Source of the DNA: Chloroflexota bacterium
GTDB taxonomy: Bacteria; Chloroflexota; Dormibacteria; Dormibacterales; Dormibacteraceae
Assembly (NCBI GenBank): GCA_005879985.1
Contig: VBIA01000123.1
Location: 1-35,794, forward strand
Direction of reading: 5' to 3'
Length of the DNA stretch: 35,794 nucleotides
Shown here: piece by piece, positions 23,861 to 31,598 of the stretch
Numbering within the stretch: position 1 is the first letter of the stretch
Layout of the letters: each line of letters begins with the position of its first letter
Program-made: the position numbers and the translations under genes
The notes under the pieces: generated by a model
What the model saw: the letters and a program-made list of their open reading frames with translations, nothing else
Told to the model about the DNA's origin: nothing
The model's database searches: none

Positions 23861-25125
23861 GCCAGCGGGTCGATGACCGCGCCGTTGTAGCGCAGCTCGA
23901 AATGCAGGTGTGGTCCGGTGGCCAGCCCGGTCGCACCCTCGTCCCCGACCAGCTGGCCGCGCACCACATGCTGACCTTCGACGACCTGCGTGTCGGCCAG
24001 GTGCGCGTACAGGGTGAAGTAGCCGCCGCCGTGCGCGACGATCACGTAGTTGCCATAGCCCACGGTGGTGTGCCGAACCGCGACCACGAGACCGTCGGCC
24101 GCGGCCAGTACCGGCGTCCCGTACGCGGCCGCGATGTCGATCCCGGTGTGGAAATGCTTGTACTGGCCGAGGGGCGGCTCCAACGCGAACGTGGTCGGGC
24201 CGAAGAGCTGTGTCAGCGTGCCGCGGATCATCGGCCACGACATCTGCAGGCCGAAGGGGCCGAACCCGGCGGGCAGCTCCATCAGTGCCATCGCGTCGCC
24301 GCCCCCGACGCCCGCGAGCGCCCAGGCGGCCGACTGCGACTGCTGGCTGAGGTTCGTCTCCTGCTGCTCCATCAAGGTGGCGATCTGCGCGGCCTCGTCC
24401 GGCGAGAGGTTGGGCAGCTGGGCCACCGTGTTGCGGATGTGTGTGATCAGCGCCGCCAGCTGATTGGTGAGCGTGTCGATCTGCACCTGTATGGTCGCGA
24501 GCTGATCTACGCTCGCCTGAACCTGGTCGAGCGTTGCCTGCTCGTCGTCGAGGTCCGACTGGCGAGCATCCCGGTCCGCCTGCACCGTGACGAGGTCGTC
24601 AGCAAGGCGCTCCTGCAGCGCGTGTGCGCGCTGGCCGGCGATCACCATGTCCCCTGTTGCGGTCAGGGCGTCGGCGAGGTTGCCCGAGCTCGCGAGGATG
24701 TCGAGAAACGAAGAAGGGCGGCGGTACATCGCACGCGCCAGCGCCTTCAGCTGCGCCCGCTCGTTGTCGATGCGCAGCTCCAGGTTCGCGATCTGCTCAT
24801 CGAGCGAGGCGATCTGGTTCTGCAGCTGCCTGATCGTCAGCTCCTCCTGCCCGACCTCGGCGGCGAGCAGCTGCGCCCGCACCGTCGCCGCGGCGACCGT
24901 GGCGCTCAGCTGGTGCTGCGTCGTCAGGGCTGCGGCCAGGTCACCGCCGAGACGCTGCGTCAGCTGGTCGAGCGACGACTGGGTGCACGTGCGCGCATCG
25001 GTGGCGGTTGCGCTCGGGCTCGGACTCGGACATACGGTCGTTGCGGCCGCCGGTGCGGGCCCGCGAAGCGCGAACAAGGCGGCGCACATCGCGGCCGCGA
25101 GCGCCAGCGCCGCTGCGCGTTTCAT
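23842..25125 (-). CDS. Secreted coiled-coil M23 peptidoglycan hydrolase (EnvC/PcsB-like)
   Basis: 427 residues. Signal peptide at 1-27, then a Ser/Pro/Thr-rich linker. Two long coiled coils (about 50-133 and 165-232) flank an Ala/Leu-rich hinge. The LytM/M23 zinc peptidase domain occupies about 300-425, with H326 and D330 in HTGID, H375 in YAHL, and H406/H408 in GPHLHFE. All metal and catalytic residues are present, so it should cut peptidoglycan cross-links, unlike degenerate EnvC. Its ATG overlaps the stop of the FtsE-FtsX fusion gene (ATGA). FtsEX controls such coiled-coil hydrolases during division in E. coli (EnvC), streptococci (PcsB) and mycobacteria (RipC), so it is very likely the partner. 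Confidence 0.94.
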   Translation of the reverse strand: MKRAAALALAAAMCAALFALRGPAPAAATTVCPSPSPSATATDARTCTQSSLDQLTQRLGGDLAAALTTQHQLSATVAAATVRAQLLAAEVGQEELTIRQLQNQIASLDEQIANLELRIDNERAQLKALARAMYRRPSSFLDILASSGNLADALTATGDMVIAGQRAHALQERLADDLVTVQADRDARQSDLDDEQATLDQVQASVDQLATIQVQIDTLTNQLAALITHIRNTVAQLPNLSPDEAAQIATLMEQQETNLSQQSQSAAWALAGVGGGDAMALMELPAGFGPFGLQMSWPMIRGTLTQLFGPTTFALEPPLGQYKHFHTGIDIAAAYGTPVLAAADGLVVAVRHTTVGYGNYVIVAHGGGYFTLYAHLADTQVVEGQHVVRGQLVGDEGATGLATGPHLHFELRYNGAVIDPLAYLPPR

Positions 25126-26954
25126 GCTCGCACGCGCCGGAAGCTGAGGATGGAGGTGGCGATGCCGAGCACCATGCCGGCGATCACGACGCCGGCGATC
25201 ACGAAGCGCGTGGCGGTGAGCCCAACGCCAGGCAGCAGCTGCACGTACGTCGCATCCGCGAAGCGCATCGCCAGCAGGTAGGCGGCGGCGACCAGCGCGC
25301 CTGCGATCAACCCCGCGATCGCGCCTGTCATCAAGCCTTCGATCACAAACGGATCGCGCAGCATCCAGTGGCGCGCCCCGAGGAGCCGTAGGGTAATCAC
25401 CTCTTCCCGTCGCGCGGCCGCTACCGCGCGCATCGAGTTGGCGGTGACCGCATACGCGATGAACGCGAAGAGCAGGAGCAGCACGCCTCCGACCAGGCCG
25501 ACCCCGATCGCGATCTTGCGCAGGCGGCCGTAAACGTCTGGGTCGTACGAGGTCGGATACGCGGGATCGACCGCTGGGTCACCGTTGGCGATCTGCGCGA
25601 CCGCGCTGACCTCGGTGACGAGCTTCACGCGCACGTCGAGGCTGGCGGGGAATGGATTGGTGTCGCTCAGGCCGGCGAGGCTGCCCAGCCCGGGCCGGCC
25701 GCGCGCCTCCCGCAGCGCCTCCGCGGAGCTCACCTCCCGCACGGACGCGACGCGCGAGTCGGCGACGAACTTGTCCTTCAAGGCGCTGATCTGGTCGTCC
25801 GTGGCTTTCTCGGCCAGGTAGACGCGCACGGTTGAGGCCTGCCCCTCCGCGGTGGCGGCCGCGCGGCCGAGCGAGATGCCGACGAGTGCCAGCAGGCCGC
25901 TGAGGAGGAGCACCATCGCCAGCGTCTGCATGGCCGGTGCGTTGAATCGAAGGTCGCGCCGCCAGCTGCGCAGCCCACCGAGCACGACCAGGCGAAAGCT
26001 GTTCGCGATGAGCGCGTTGTATCGATTCCAGCGTGGAACCACAGCCGGCCGCGCGGGCGAGGCCGAGCCGTTCTTGTGCCCGTTGAGAGCGGCCCTGCCG
26101 TTCGAATGACCGTTGGAGTGGCCGTTGGTGTGCCCGTTCGCCTCTACGAGCCGGCGCCAGCCGAGCTTGGCCGCCCGCGAGCCGTTGGCGGGCGCCAGCT
26201 GGTGGTTGCCTTCTGTCACCACGCCCTCGGGCAGGTGCACGACGCGCGAAGCGCGCCCGCTGGGCCGGTGCATCGCGACGACCACCGCGGTCCCGTGCGC
26301 CGCGGCCTCTTCGAGCATGCGGGCCACCGCCTGCGCGTTATCCCTGTCGATCGCGGCGAACGGCTCGTCCGCGAGCAGAACGCGCGGCCGCCTCACCAGC
26401 GCCCGCGCCACTGCGACGCGCTGTCGCTCCCCAGCGGACAGCTGGTGCGGATACGCATCCCGGCGATGGCCGATACCCAGTGCGTCGAGCGCACCTGCCG
26501 CGCGGAGCTGGATCTCGCGATAGGACGTGTCGGGCTGGTTGACCATGAGCCCGAGCTCGACGTTCTCAAGCGCAGTGAGACGGCCGAGCAGGCGCTGCTC
26601 CTGGAACAGGAACGACACGTCGCGCCGGATGCGGTCGAGGTCTCGGCGCCACCACTTGTGCAGGGCTCGCCCCTCGACCCATACCTCGCCGGCGCTCGGT
26701 CGCAGCTGGCCGTGCAGCAAGCGGAGCAGCGTGGTCTTCCCCGCTCCGCTGGGACCCGTCACCTCGACCATTTCGCCCGGCGCGACCGTGAGGTGCAGCT
26801 TGTCGAGCACGGCGCGCTTGCCGAACAGCTTTCTGACCGCGCTGAGCTTGATCAGCGGCGCGGCAGCAGGCTTCGATCCTCCTGGCTGGCGACGATTCGT
26901 CGCCACCTTCCGGGAGGCGCGCTTCGCGGCACCGGTTGGCGTTCGGGTCCCCAC
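25122..26954 (-). CDS. ftsE-ftsX: FtsE-FtsX fusion protein (cell-division ABC ATPase and membrane subunit in one chain)
   Basis: 610 residues in one uninterrupted frame. Residues 33-255 are FtsE: Walker A GPSGAGKT (67-74), Q-loop LFQEQ (118), signature LSAGERQ (172-178), Walker B VLLADEP (192-198), H229. Residues 256-308 are a hydrophilic linker with five NGH/NGR-type repeats at 273-296. Residues 309-610 are FtsX: TM1 (343-363), an extracellular domain (364-478) with VRVYLAEKATDDQISALKD, and TM2-TM4 (481-504, 537-563, 580-605). Normally these are two genes, ftsE then ftsX. The complex activates a periplasmic or surface hydrolase, here the coupled M23 gene. The GTG at 26954 lies right after AAAGG, so a downstream GTG is possible; the N-terminus is basic. 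Confidence 0.93.
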   Translation of the reverse strand: MGTRTPTGAAKRASRKVATNRRQPGGSKPAAAPLIKLSAVRKLFGKRAVLDKLHLTVAPGEMVEVTGPSGAGKTTLLRLLHGQLRPSAGEVWVEGRALHKWWRRDLDRIRRDVSFLFQEQRLLGRLTALENVELGLMVNQPDTSYREIQLRAAGALDALGIGHRRDAYPHQLSAGERQRVAVARALVRRPRVLLADEPFAAIDRDNAQAVARMLEEAAAHGTAVVVAMHRPSGRASRVVHLPEGVVTEGNHQLAPANGSRAAKLGWRRLVEANGHTNGHSNGHSNGRAALNGHKNGSASPARPAVVPRWNRYNALIANSFRLVVLGGLRSWRRDLRFNAPAMQTLAMVLLLSGLLALVGISLGRAAATAEGQASTVRVYLAEKATDDQISALKDKFVADSRVASVREVSSAEALREARGRPGLGSLAGLSDTNPFPASLDVRVKLVTEVSAVAQIANGDPAVDPAYPTSYDPDVYGRLRKIAIGVGLVGGVLLLLFAFIAYAVTANSMRAVAAARREEVITLRLLGARHWMLRDPFVIEGLMTGAIAGLIAGALVAAAYLLAMRFADATYVQLLPGVGLTATRFVIAGVVIAGMVLGIATSILSFRRVRA

Positions 26955-27015
26955 CCTTTGTCAACTTGAGATTAGAGCAGGCCAGGCTGAGATTTCCATG
27001 AGAAAGAGCCGGGGC

Positions 27016-27021
27016 TATCCT
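27016..27021 (+). promoter_or_regulatory. -10 box TATCCT, 6 nt before GTG (leaderless-type)
   Basis: TATCCT plus six bases precede the GTG at 27028 of the sugar kinase gene. This decides for that GTG over the ATG at 26998, which would place the -10 box inside the coding region. Confidence 0.45.
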
Positions 27022-27027
27022 CGTGAG

Positions 27028-27870
27028 GTGCTGCTGGCGGCGATCGGCGATCTCGTGCTCGACATCACGATCGCGCCCCATGGTGACCTTCGTACCAACG
27101 ACGACACGCCGGCGTCTATCCGGGTAGGCGGGGGCGGCCAGGCCGCGAATTTCTGCGCCTGGGTGGCCTCGCTCGGGGAGCGATCGCGTCTCGTGACCCG
27201 CATCGGCGACGACGACGCCGGCCGGCGGCTGGAAGCGGAGCTTCAATCCGGCGGAGTGGAGGTGCACGCGGTGAGAGCCGCCGAGCCGACCGGTGCAATC
27301 GCCGTTCTCATCGGACCCGGCGGTGAGCGCACGATGGCAACGCAGCGCGGGGCGAGCGTCGGCCTGCGCCGCGACGACCTGCGGCCCGAGTGGTTCGTGG
27401 GCGTGGACCTGATCCACGTGCCTGCCTACTCGCTCTTCCGCGAACCTCTCGCGACCGCGGCGCGCACAGCCATCGAGATGGTCCGCTTCGGTCGGGGTCG
27501 CGTCTCGGTCGACCTGTCGTCGGTGGCGGGGCTGGTCGACTACGGGCCGGCGCGGATGATGTCGGAGCTGGCACGAATCAAGCCCGACATCCTGTTTGCG
27601 ACCGCGGCCGAGGCCGACGCGATGCCCGTCGCGTTGGACAGCCTCGCCCCCGTCACGGCGGTCAAGCTTGGCGCGGCCGGATGCATCGTGTGCGGGCGAC
27701 GCATCGCCTCGCCCGCGGCCGAGGTGGTCGATCCCACTGGCGCGGGCGACGCGTTCGCGGCGGCCTTCGGCATCGCCATCCTTTCCGGCGAAGGCCCGCA
27801 GCGAGCGGGCGAGCATGCGGTGCGGGTGGCCGCTGCCGCGGTGGCGAAGGTCGGAGCGCGGCCGGCATGA
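27028..27870 (+). CDS. psuK: PfkB-family kinase, probable pseudouridine kinase
   Basis: 280 residues from the GTG at 27028 (VLLAAIGDLVLDI); the ATG at 26998 would add 10 residues. The ribokinase fold shows VGGGGQAANFCAWVASLGERSRLVTRIGDDDAG near the N-terminus and the catalytic/anion-hole motif DPTGAGDAFAAAFG near the C-terminus. The ATGA overlap with psuG strongly suggests that it phosphorylates pseudouridine to pseudouridine 5'-phosphate, the substrate of PsuG. From sequence alone, other sugar substrates would be possible. Confidence 0.85.
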   Translation: MLLAAIGDLVLDITIAPHGDLRTNDDTPASIRVGGGGQAANFCAWVASLGERSRLVTRIGDDDAGRRLEAELQSGGVEVHAVRAAEPTGAIAVLIGPGGERTMATQRGASVGLRRDDLRPEWFVGVDLIHVPAYSLFREPLATAARTAIEMVRFGRGRVSVDLSSVAGLVDYGPARMMSELARIKPDILFATAAEADAMPVALDSLAPVTAVKLGAAGCIVCGRRIASPAAEVVDPTGAGDAFAAAFGIAILSGEGPQRAGEHAVRVAAAAVAKVGARPA

Positions 27871-28763
27871 GCGGCTTCCTGCAGGTCTCGGCGGAAGTGG
27901 CCGAAGCCCTCGAACGCGGGCGGCCGGTGGTCGCGCTCGAGACTTCGATCGTCGGCCAGGGACTGCCCGCGCCCCACAACCTGGAGGCGGCGTTCGGCTG
28001 CGAAGCGGCCATACGCGACGAGGGCGCGGTGCCTGCCACCGTCGGTGTGCTCGACGGGTGCGTAAGGATCGGCCTGACCAGGGCCGAGATCGAGCGCATC
28101 GCGACCGGCTCCGAGAAAGTGTCGTCGCGCGACCTCGGTCCGGCCCTCGTGCATCAGAAGGCCGGCGCCACCACTGTTGCGGCGACCATGCGCGCCGCGG
28201 CCATGGCGGATATCAGGTTCATGGCCACCGGCGGGATCGGCGGCGTGCACCGCGGCCATCCCGAGGATCAGTCCGCGGATCTTCAAGAGCTAGCGACCAC
28301 GACTGTCGCCGTCTTCTGCGCCGGGCCAAAGATCATCCTCGACATCGGCCTGACCCTCGAGCGGCTCGAAAGCCTGGGCGTCCCAGTGCTTGGATTCGAT
28401 TGCGACGAGGTGCCCGCCTTCTACCTCTCGAGCACCGGGCATCCGGTCTCGGCGCGAGTTGCTGACGCCGTCGACGCCGCGCGCGTGCTGGCCGCGTCGT
28501 GGGCCACGGGGACGCGCGGGGTCGTGATCGCCGTTCCGCCGCCGGCGGAGCTGGAAGGCGCCGAGGACCTCGTGTCGCAAGCGATCGCTCGTGCCGGTGA
28601 CGTCGAGGGTGCCGGTGTAACCCCGCGCCTGCTGGCGATGGTGGCCGAGCTGTCGGACGGGCGCTCGCTCGACCTGAACGTCCAGGTCGTGACCAACAAC
28701 GCGCGCACTGCCGCGCGCGTGGCGCGCGCTTACCCGGAGGAATCGCGTCGTTGGACTCGCTGA
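27867..28763 (+). CDS. psuG: Pseudouridine-5'-phosphate glycosidase
   Basis: 298 residues, typical length. Clear family motifs are PVVALETSIVGQGLPAPHNLEAA, RDEGAVPATVGVLDG, the SSRDLGPALVHQKAGATTVAATM segment with the catalytic Lys, MATGGIGGVHRG, and LDLNVQVVTNNARTAARVA. The enzyme breaks the C-C glycosidic bond of pseudouridine 5'-phosphate, giving uracil and ribose 5-phosphate. Its ATG overlaps the kinase stop, and its own end overlaps the thioesterase start, so the three genes form an operon for pseudouridine salvage from RNA turnover. Confidence 0.96.
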   Translation: MSGFLQVSAEVAEALERGRPVVALETSIVGQGLPAPHNLEAAFGCEAAIRDEGAVPATVGVLDGCVRIGLTRAEIERIATGSEKVSSRDLGPALVHQKAGATTVAATMRAAAMADIRFMATGGIGGVHRGHPEDQSADLQELATTTVAVFCAGPKIILDIGLTLERLESLGVPVLGFDCDEVPAFYLSSTGHPVSARVADAVDAARVLAASWATGTRGVVIAVPPPAELEGAEDLVSQAIARAGDVEGAGVTPRLLAMVAELSDGRSLDLNVQVVTNNARTAARVARAYPEESRRWTR

Positions 28764-29137
28764 TCGAGACGATGCCGTTCGCGCGCCAGCTGGGCATCGA
28801 GCTCAGCGAGGCCGACCGCAATGAGGTGCGCGCCCGGCTCGCATGGGCCGAGCACCTGTGCACCTCGGGCGGCGTGCTGCATGGAGGCGTGGTGATGACC
28901 CTGGCGGACACCGCGGGTGCGCTGTGCGCGTTCCTCAACCTTCCCGAGGGAGCGTTGACGAGCACCATCGAATCGAAGACGAACTTCTTCCGCGGCGTGC
29001 GCGAGGGCACCGTCGAGGCTGTCGCCAGGCCCCTGCACGTGGGCCGCTCGACCATCGTGGTCCAGACCGACCTCTACGACGCCGCCGGCAAGCGCGTGGC
29101 GCAGGTGACGCAAACGCAAGCAGTGCTGACGCGGTAG
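28751..29137 (+). CDS. PaaI-family hotdog thioesterase
   Basis: 128 residues from a TTG at 28751; GGAGGA lies 8 nt upstream inside psuG. The hotdog fold signature is CTSGGVLHGGVVMTLADTAGALCAF, where HGG and the Asp/Glu after it are the usual catalytic positions. SKTNFFRGVREGTVEAVARPLHVGRSTIVVQTDLYDAAGKRVA follows as the second half. It hydrolyses an acyl-CoA or aryl-CoA thioester; the substrate is unknown. Translational coupling to psuG is probably a matter of convenience, since no link to pseudouridine is known. Confidence 0.9.
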   Translation: MDSLIETMPFARQLGIELSEADRNEVRARLAWAEHLCTSGGVLHGGVVMTLADTAGALCAFLNLPEGALTSTIESKTNFFRGVREGTVEAVARPLHVGRSTIVVQTDLYDAAGKRVAQVTQTQAVLTR

Positions 29138-29141
29138 CCGG

Positions 29142-29729
29142 CTAGACCGGTCCGCGGCCGTCCCGGAACGCGACCGCCAGCTGGTAGATGCCGTATACGT
29201 AGCGCTTCGCGTCTGCGCGAAGGTGGTTCCAGTCGGTGGCCATTGCCGGCCCGCCGTAGTAGTCGGCCAGCGCCCTCACGAGGTCGCCGTGGTACCCGTC
29301 GAGGTTGTGCTTGATGATCGCCGCGCCAAGCTCGATGTTGTCGGCGAGGTCGTGGATGTTCACCTGCCGGCGCATCAGCATCGGGCCTTCGGAGTCGCCG
29401 GTGGCAGGCATTATCTGCATGACTCCGATCGCGCCTGCGGACGAGACCGCTGATTGGTTCCAGCCGCTCTCCCACCAGCCGAGTCCCATCACGAGGTATG
29501 GATTGACTCGGTGCTTGACCGCAGACGCGTAGATCATCGACTTGACCACGCGCAGGTCGAGCGGCGGCGCGTTGGGGTCGATTGATGGCGATGGTGGCGT
29601 GCCGGGGTCGATGGTCATCTGCTGGTCGAGTGTGGGCAGCGACATGTCGCTGCTCTGCGCGCCCGCCACGTCCTGCGTGCACGCGGCCGCGCACAGCGCC
29701 GCGAACGCAAGAACACAGAAGATCCGCAT
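29142..29729 (-). CDS. Lytic transglycosylase (SLT) lipoprotein
   Basis: 195 residues from the ATG at 29729 (MRIFCVLAFAALCAAAC). Lipobox with C17. A Pro/Ser-rich stretch (40-58) is followed by an SLT domain: VVKSMIYASAVKHRVNPYLVMGLGWWESGWNQSA with catalytic E87, then SAGAIGVMQIMPATG and later ALADYYGG. It would cleave glycan strands of peptidoglycan at the cell surface. Convergent with the thioesterase gene (4 bp between stops). The metallophosphoesterase lies 26 bp upstream on the same strand and may share its transcript. Confidence 0.92.
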   Translation of the reverse strand: MRIFCVLAFAALCAAACTQDVAGAQSSDMSLPTLDQQMTIDPGTPPSPSIDPNAPPLDLRVVKSMIYASAVKHRVNPYLVMGLGWWESGWNQSAVSSAGAIGVMQIMPATGDSEGPMLMRRQVNIHDLADNIELGAAIIKHNLDGYHGDLVRALADYYGGPAMATDWNHLRADAKRYVYGIYQLAVAFRDGRGPV

Positions 29730-29755
29730 CAAATGAGAAACGCGCGGGACGAGCG

Positions 29756-30379
29756 CTAGAGCTCGACGAGGCGGTAGGGGATCGCGTTGACGATCACCGT
29801 GTCGCCCAGCCGCAGGTCCTCGTTCTTCGGACCGAAGTTGCGCACGTGCCCGTGGATGTGCATGCGCGGTCGGAGCTTGAGGACGAGCCGCTTGAATGCG
29901 CCGAAGCCGACATGCGCGGGGTCGGCCGCGTCTCCGAGTCCCGCGGCAGGCGCGTGGGTCAGGAGGATGTCGATGCGGCGGCGGCGCAGGCGCGCGCGCC
30001 ATTCGAGCTTTCGGGCGCGCCAGCGCATCTCGCGCTGCGTGTACTTGTTCGGTCCTTCGTTGTAGCGGATCGATCCGCCCAGGCCCGCGATCCATACGCC
30101 GGCTGCCGCCTCGATGCGCCCGTCGACGTTGATGCAGCCTGCCGGTCCGCTGCCGTCGAACTTCGCCGACAAACCTTCGAATGTCGAATCGCCGAGCTTG
30201 AGCTCGGGGTCGTGGTTGCCCGGTACGTACAGCAGTGGCACATCGGTGCGGCTGACCAGGTTCTCCAGGTAGTCGAAAGGTAGGTCGCCGGCGGCGAGGA
30301 CCAGGTCCGGCCGCAGCTCCTTGAGGGTGTCGCCGTACAGCGACTCGGCCACCTCGTCAGCGACCGCGAGGATGCGCAC
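29756..30379 (-). CDS. Metallophosphoesterase (calcineurin-like)
   Basis: 207 residues from a GTG at 30379. Motifs in order: VADE near residue 8 (the usual D-x-H start is reduced, with no His), AAGDLPFDYLENL, GNHDPEL, LTHAPAAGLGD and MHIHGHVRNFG. The later metal ligands are present, but the first motif DxH reads D-E-V, so binding of the first metal may be changed. Substrate unknown; relatives hydrolyse phosphodiesters or nucleotides. Two TGTATACA palindromes lie 26-82 bp upstream of the start, suggesting control by a dimeric repressor. No ribosome binding site is obvious. Confidence 0.85.
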   Translation of the reverse strand: MRILAVADEVAESLYGDTLKELRPDLVLAAGDLPFDYLENLVSRTDVPLLYVPGNHDPELKLGDSTFEGLSAKFDGSGPAGCINVDGRIEAAAGVWIAGLGGSIRYNEGPNKYTQREMRWRARKLEWRARLRRRRIDILLTHAPAAGLGDAADPAHVGFGAFKRLVLKLRPRMHIHGHVRNFGPKNEDLRLGDTVIVNAIPYRLVEL

Positions 30380-30404
30380 GTCACTCGAATGTTCCGCGAT
30401 TGCT

Positions 30405-30420
30405 CGTTTGTATACAAACG
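30405..30420. promoter_or_regulatory. 16-bp perfect palindrome CGTTTGTATACAAACG (operator 1)
   Basis: Centre at 30412/30413, 26-41 bp upstream of the metallophosphoesterase start. TTGTATACAA resembles operators of FCD-type GntR regulators in general form. It lies in the promoter region, so repression is likely. The regulator is not encoded next to it. Confidence 0.65.
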
Positions 30421-30448
30421 CGCCTTATTCGCCGCCGATATCGCGCGT

Positions 30449-30461
30449 CTGTATACAAATC
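30449..30461. promoter_or_regulatory. Second TGTATACA site (operator 2)
   Basis: TCTGTATACAAAT carries the same TGTATACA core as operator 1; the right half-site is perfect, and the left has one change. The centres are 41 bp apart, close to four helical turns, which would allow cooperative binding on the same face. Confidence 0.55.
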
Positions 30462-30693
30462 GTGGTGCCGCGTCACCCTGCGCACGCTGGGGGAGGACCG
30501 AGACCCGACCCGGCCCTCCCGATACGGGCGATCAGCTCAGCGTGACCGCACCGTCCAGCAGCACACCCCTTGCCAGCAGCAGTCGCTGAGCGTGATCGTG
30601 AGCATGATTTGCGCCGGACAGCCACGTTCGCGCTGCCAGAGAAACTCACCCCCACGGCTCAATGTCAAGCCGGCCTCCCCATGATCAACCGGG
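30462..30693. other. Non-coding stretch without recognisable gene
   Basis: Part of the 395-bp gap between the metallophosphoesterase and the GH25-like gene. I find no supported reading frame on either strand and no tRNA fold. CTCAGCGTGA (30536) and CTGAGCGTGA (30586) are an imperfect direct repeat 50 bp apart, and may be remnants of a lost gene. Confidence 0.4.
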
Positions 30694-30732
30694 GCCCGGA
30701 GCGCCGCCAACCACCGAAGTGGTAATCCGGGC
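30694..30732 (-). terminator. Strong hairpin with UUCG loop downstream of the GH25-like gene
   Basis: On the minus strand GCCCGGA and TCCGGGC enclose ACCAC-TTCG-GTGGT, a nested stem with a stable C(UUCG)G tetraloop. It starts about 43 nt after the GH25-like stop codon. There is no U-tract, so it may be a factor-assisted terminator or an RNA 3' end stabiliser rather than a classical terminator. Confidence 0.4.
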
Positions 30733-30774
30733 TACTTCAAACGAGGTATGGACCGATGCCGGGGCGGTGAGCGC

Positions 30775-31527
30775 TTAGCAGGCCCAGTCGTGGTCGTAGC
30801 TCGCGACGTACTGCACGAGCCAGATCGGCGCGCCTGTGAAGCTCGTGCCGGTGCAGTACGAGCGAGCGCGCTTCACCGTGCGCTGCCCGGTCGCGACCCA
30901 CGTCGCGTCGACGGCCGGCTGATAGCCGCCGGTGATCACGCCCCACTGATAAGAAGTCGAGTAGATCCCGATTGGCGCCGAGGTCGACGCGCGCAGCCTG
31001 GTGACGAGGCCCTCGATGGTGTAGCGGTTCAGGCTCAGGTCTGACGTCGACCAGCTGTTGGCGGTCTCGACGTCGAGCCACCATGCGGCCGGTGCGGTGG
31101 CACCCTGGCTGGTCGCGTACGCGACGTCGCGCTCGGCCTCGCTGCAGCCGACCCCCCACGCGGCCTGCTGGGCGGGCGTCGCGTTGACCTGGCTGGATTC
31201 GGTCGCGCAGTCCTGCTCCATGTGCCGGCCGTCGATCGCGGTGTAGCTCGGGTCGTAGCCGGAGTTCACATAGAGGGACGCGTGCCCGGCCGGCGCCGCG
31301 TTGTACTCGGCCGTCAGGCAGCCGTTGTAGTAGGTGAACGGGTAGCCGCCGTTCACGCCGGCGATCCCGAACTGTGTCGAAGGCGCCGACGCGCCGCACT
31401 GCACATAGGAGAAGTCGTAGCCGCTGCCCGAGTACGGGTCGACCGCAGCTAATGCCCCAATGTGCGTCGCCACGAGCATCGCGACCGACCCCACGGCGGC
31501 GAGCGTGGTTGTCCGCAGGAATCTCAT
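30775..31527 (-). CDS. Secreted GH25/DUF1906-like TIM-barrel protein
   Basis: 250 residues. Signal peptide at about 1-28 (MRFLRTTTLAAVGSVAMLVATHIGALA). The mature chain opens with DPYSGSGYDFSYVQCG and has the strand pair ASLYVNSGYDPSY, then WWLDVETANSW (D152, E154), the acidic pair of GH25-type lysozymes and related glycosidase-like domains, followed by RASTSAPIGIYSTSYQWG and a closing WLVQY. It has six Cys residues, possibly disulfide-bonded outside the cell. It could act on the wall of the producer or of other bacteria, or be an inactive barrel. A good promoter with TAGCGT lies directly upstream, with the ATG 8 nt after it. Confidence 0.8.
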   Translation of the reverse strand: MRFLRTTTLAAVGSVAMLVATHIGALAAVDPYSGSGYDFSYVQCGASAPSTQFGIAGVNGGYPFTYYNGCLTAEYNAAPAGHASLYVNSGYDPSYTAIDGRHMEQDCATESSQVNATPAQQAAWGVGCSEAERDVAYATSQGATAPAAWWLDVETANSWSTSDLSLNRYTIEGLVTRLRASTSAPIGIYSTSYQWGVITGGYQPAVDATWVATGQRTVKRARSYCTGTSFTGAPIWLVQYVASYDHDWAC

Positions 31528-31535
31528 CGCACTCG

Positions 31536-31565
31536 ACGCTAGTCCGGGGGCCGGGCCCGCGTCAA
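31536..31565 (-). promoter_or_regulatory. Promoter of the GH25-like gene (leaderless-type)
   Basis: On the minus strand TTGACG (31565-31560), an 18-bp spacer, then TAGCGT (31541-31536). The ATG starts 8 nt after the -10 box, leaving no room for a ribosome binding site. The ten bases TAGCGTCGAG are identical to those at the fdnG promoter. Confidence 0.6.
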
Positions 31566-31598
31566 ATCAATTTGCGTAAAACAGGCCTCGAGCGGGCT

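Noticed and set aside
26074-26146. FtsE-FtsX junction as a frameshift or assembly fusion
   Set aside because: The linker is one open frame of hydrophilic repeats rather than an abrupt join; it still deserves read checking.
30536-30595. tRNA or small RNA gene in the 395-bp gap
   Set aside because: CTCAGCG/CGCTGAG could pair, but no cloverleaf, CCA end or T-arm sequence is present.
30694-30732. tRNA fragment (GCCCGGA acceptor-like ends)
   Set aside because: Only a nested hairpin with a UUCG loop forms; no anticodon or T arm.
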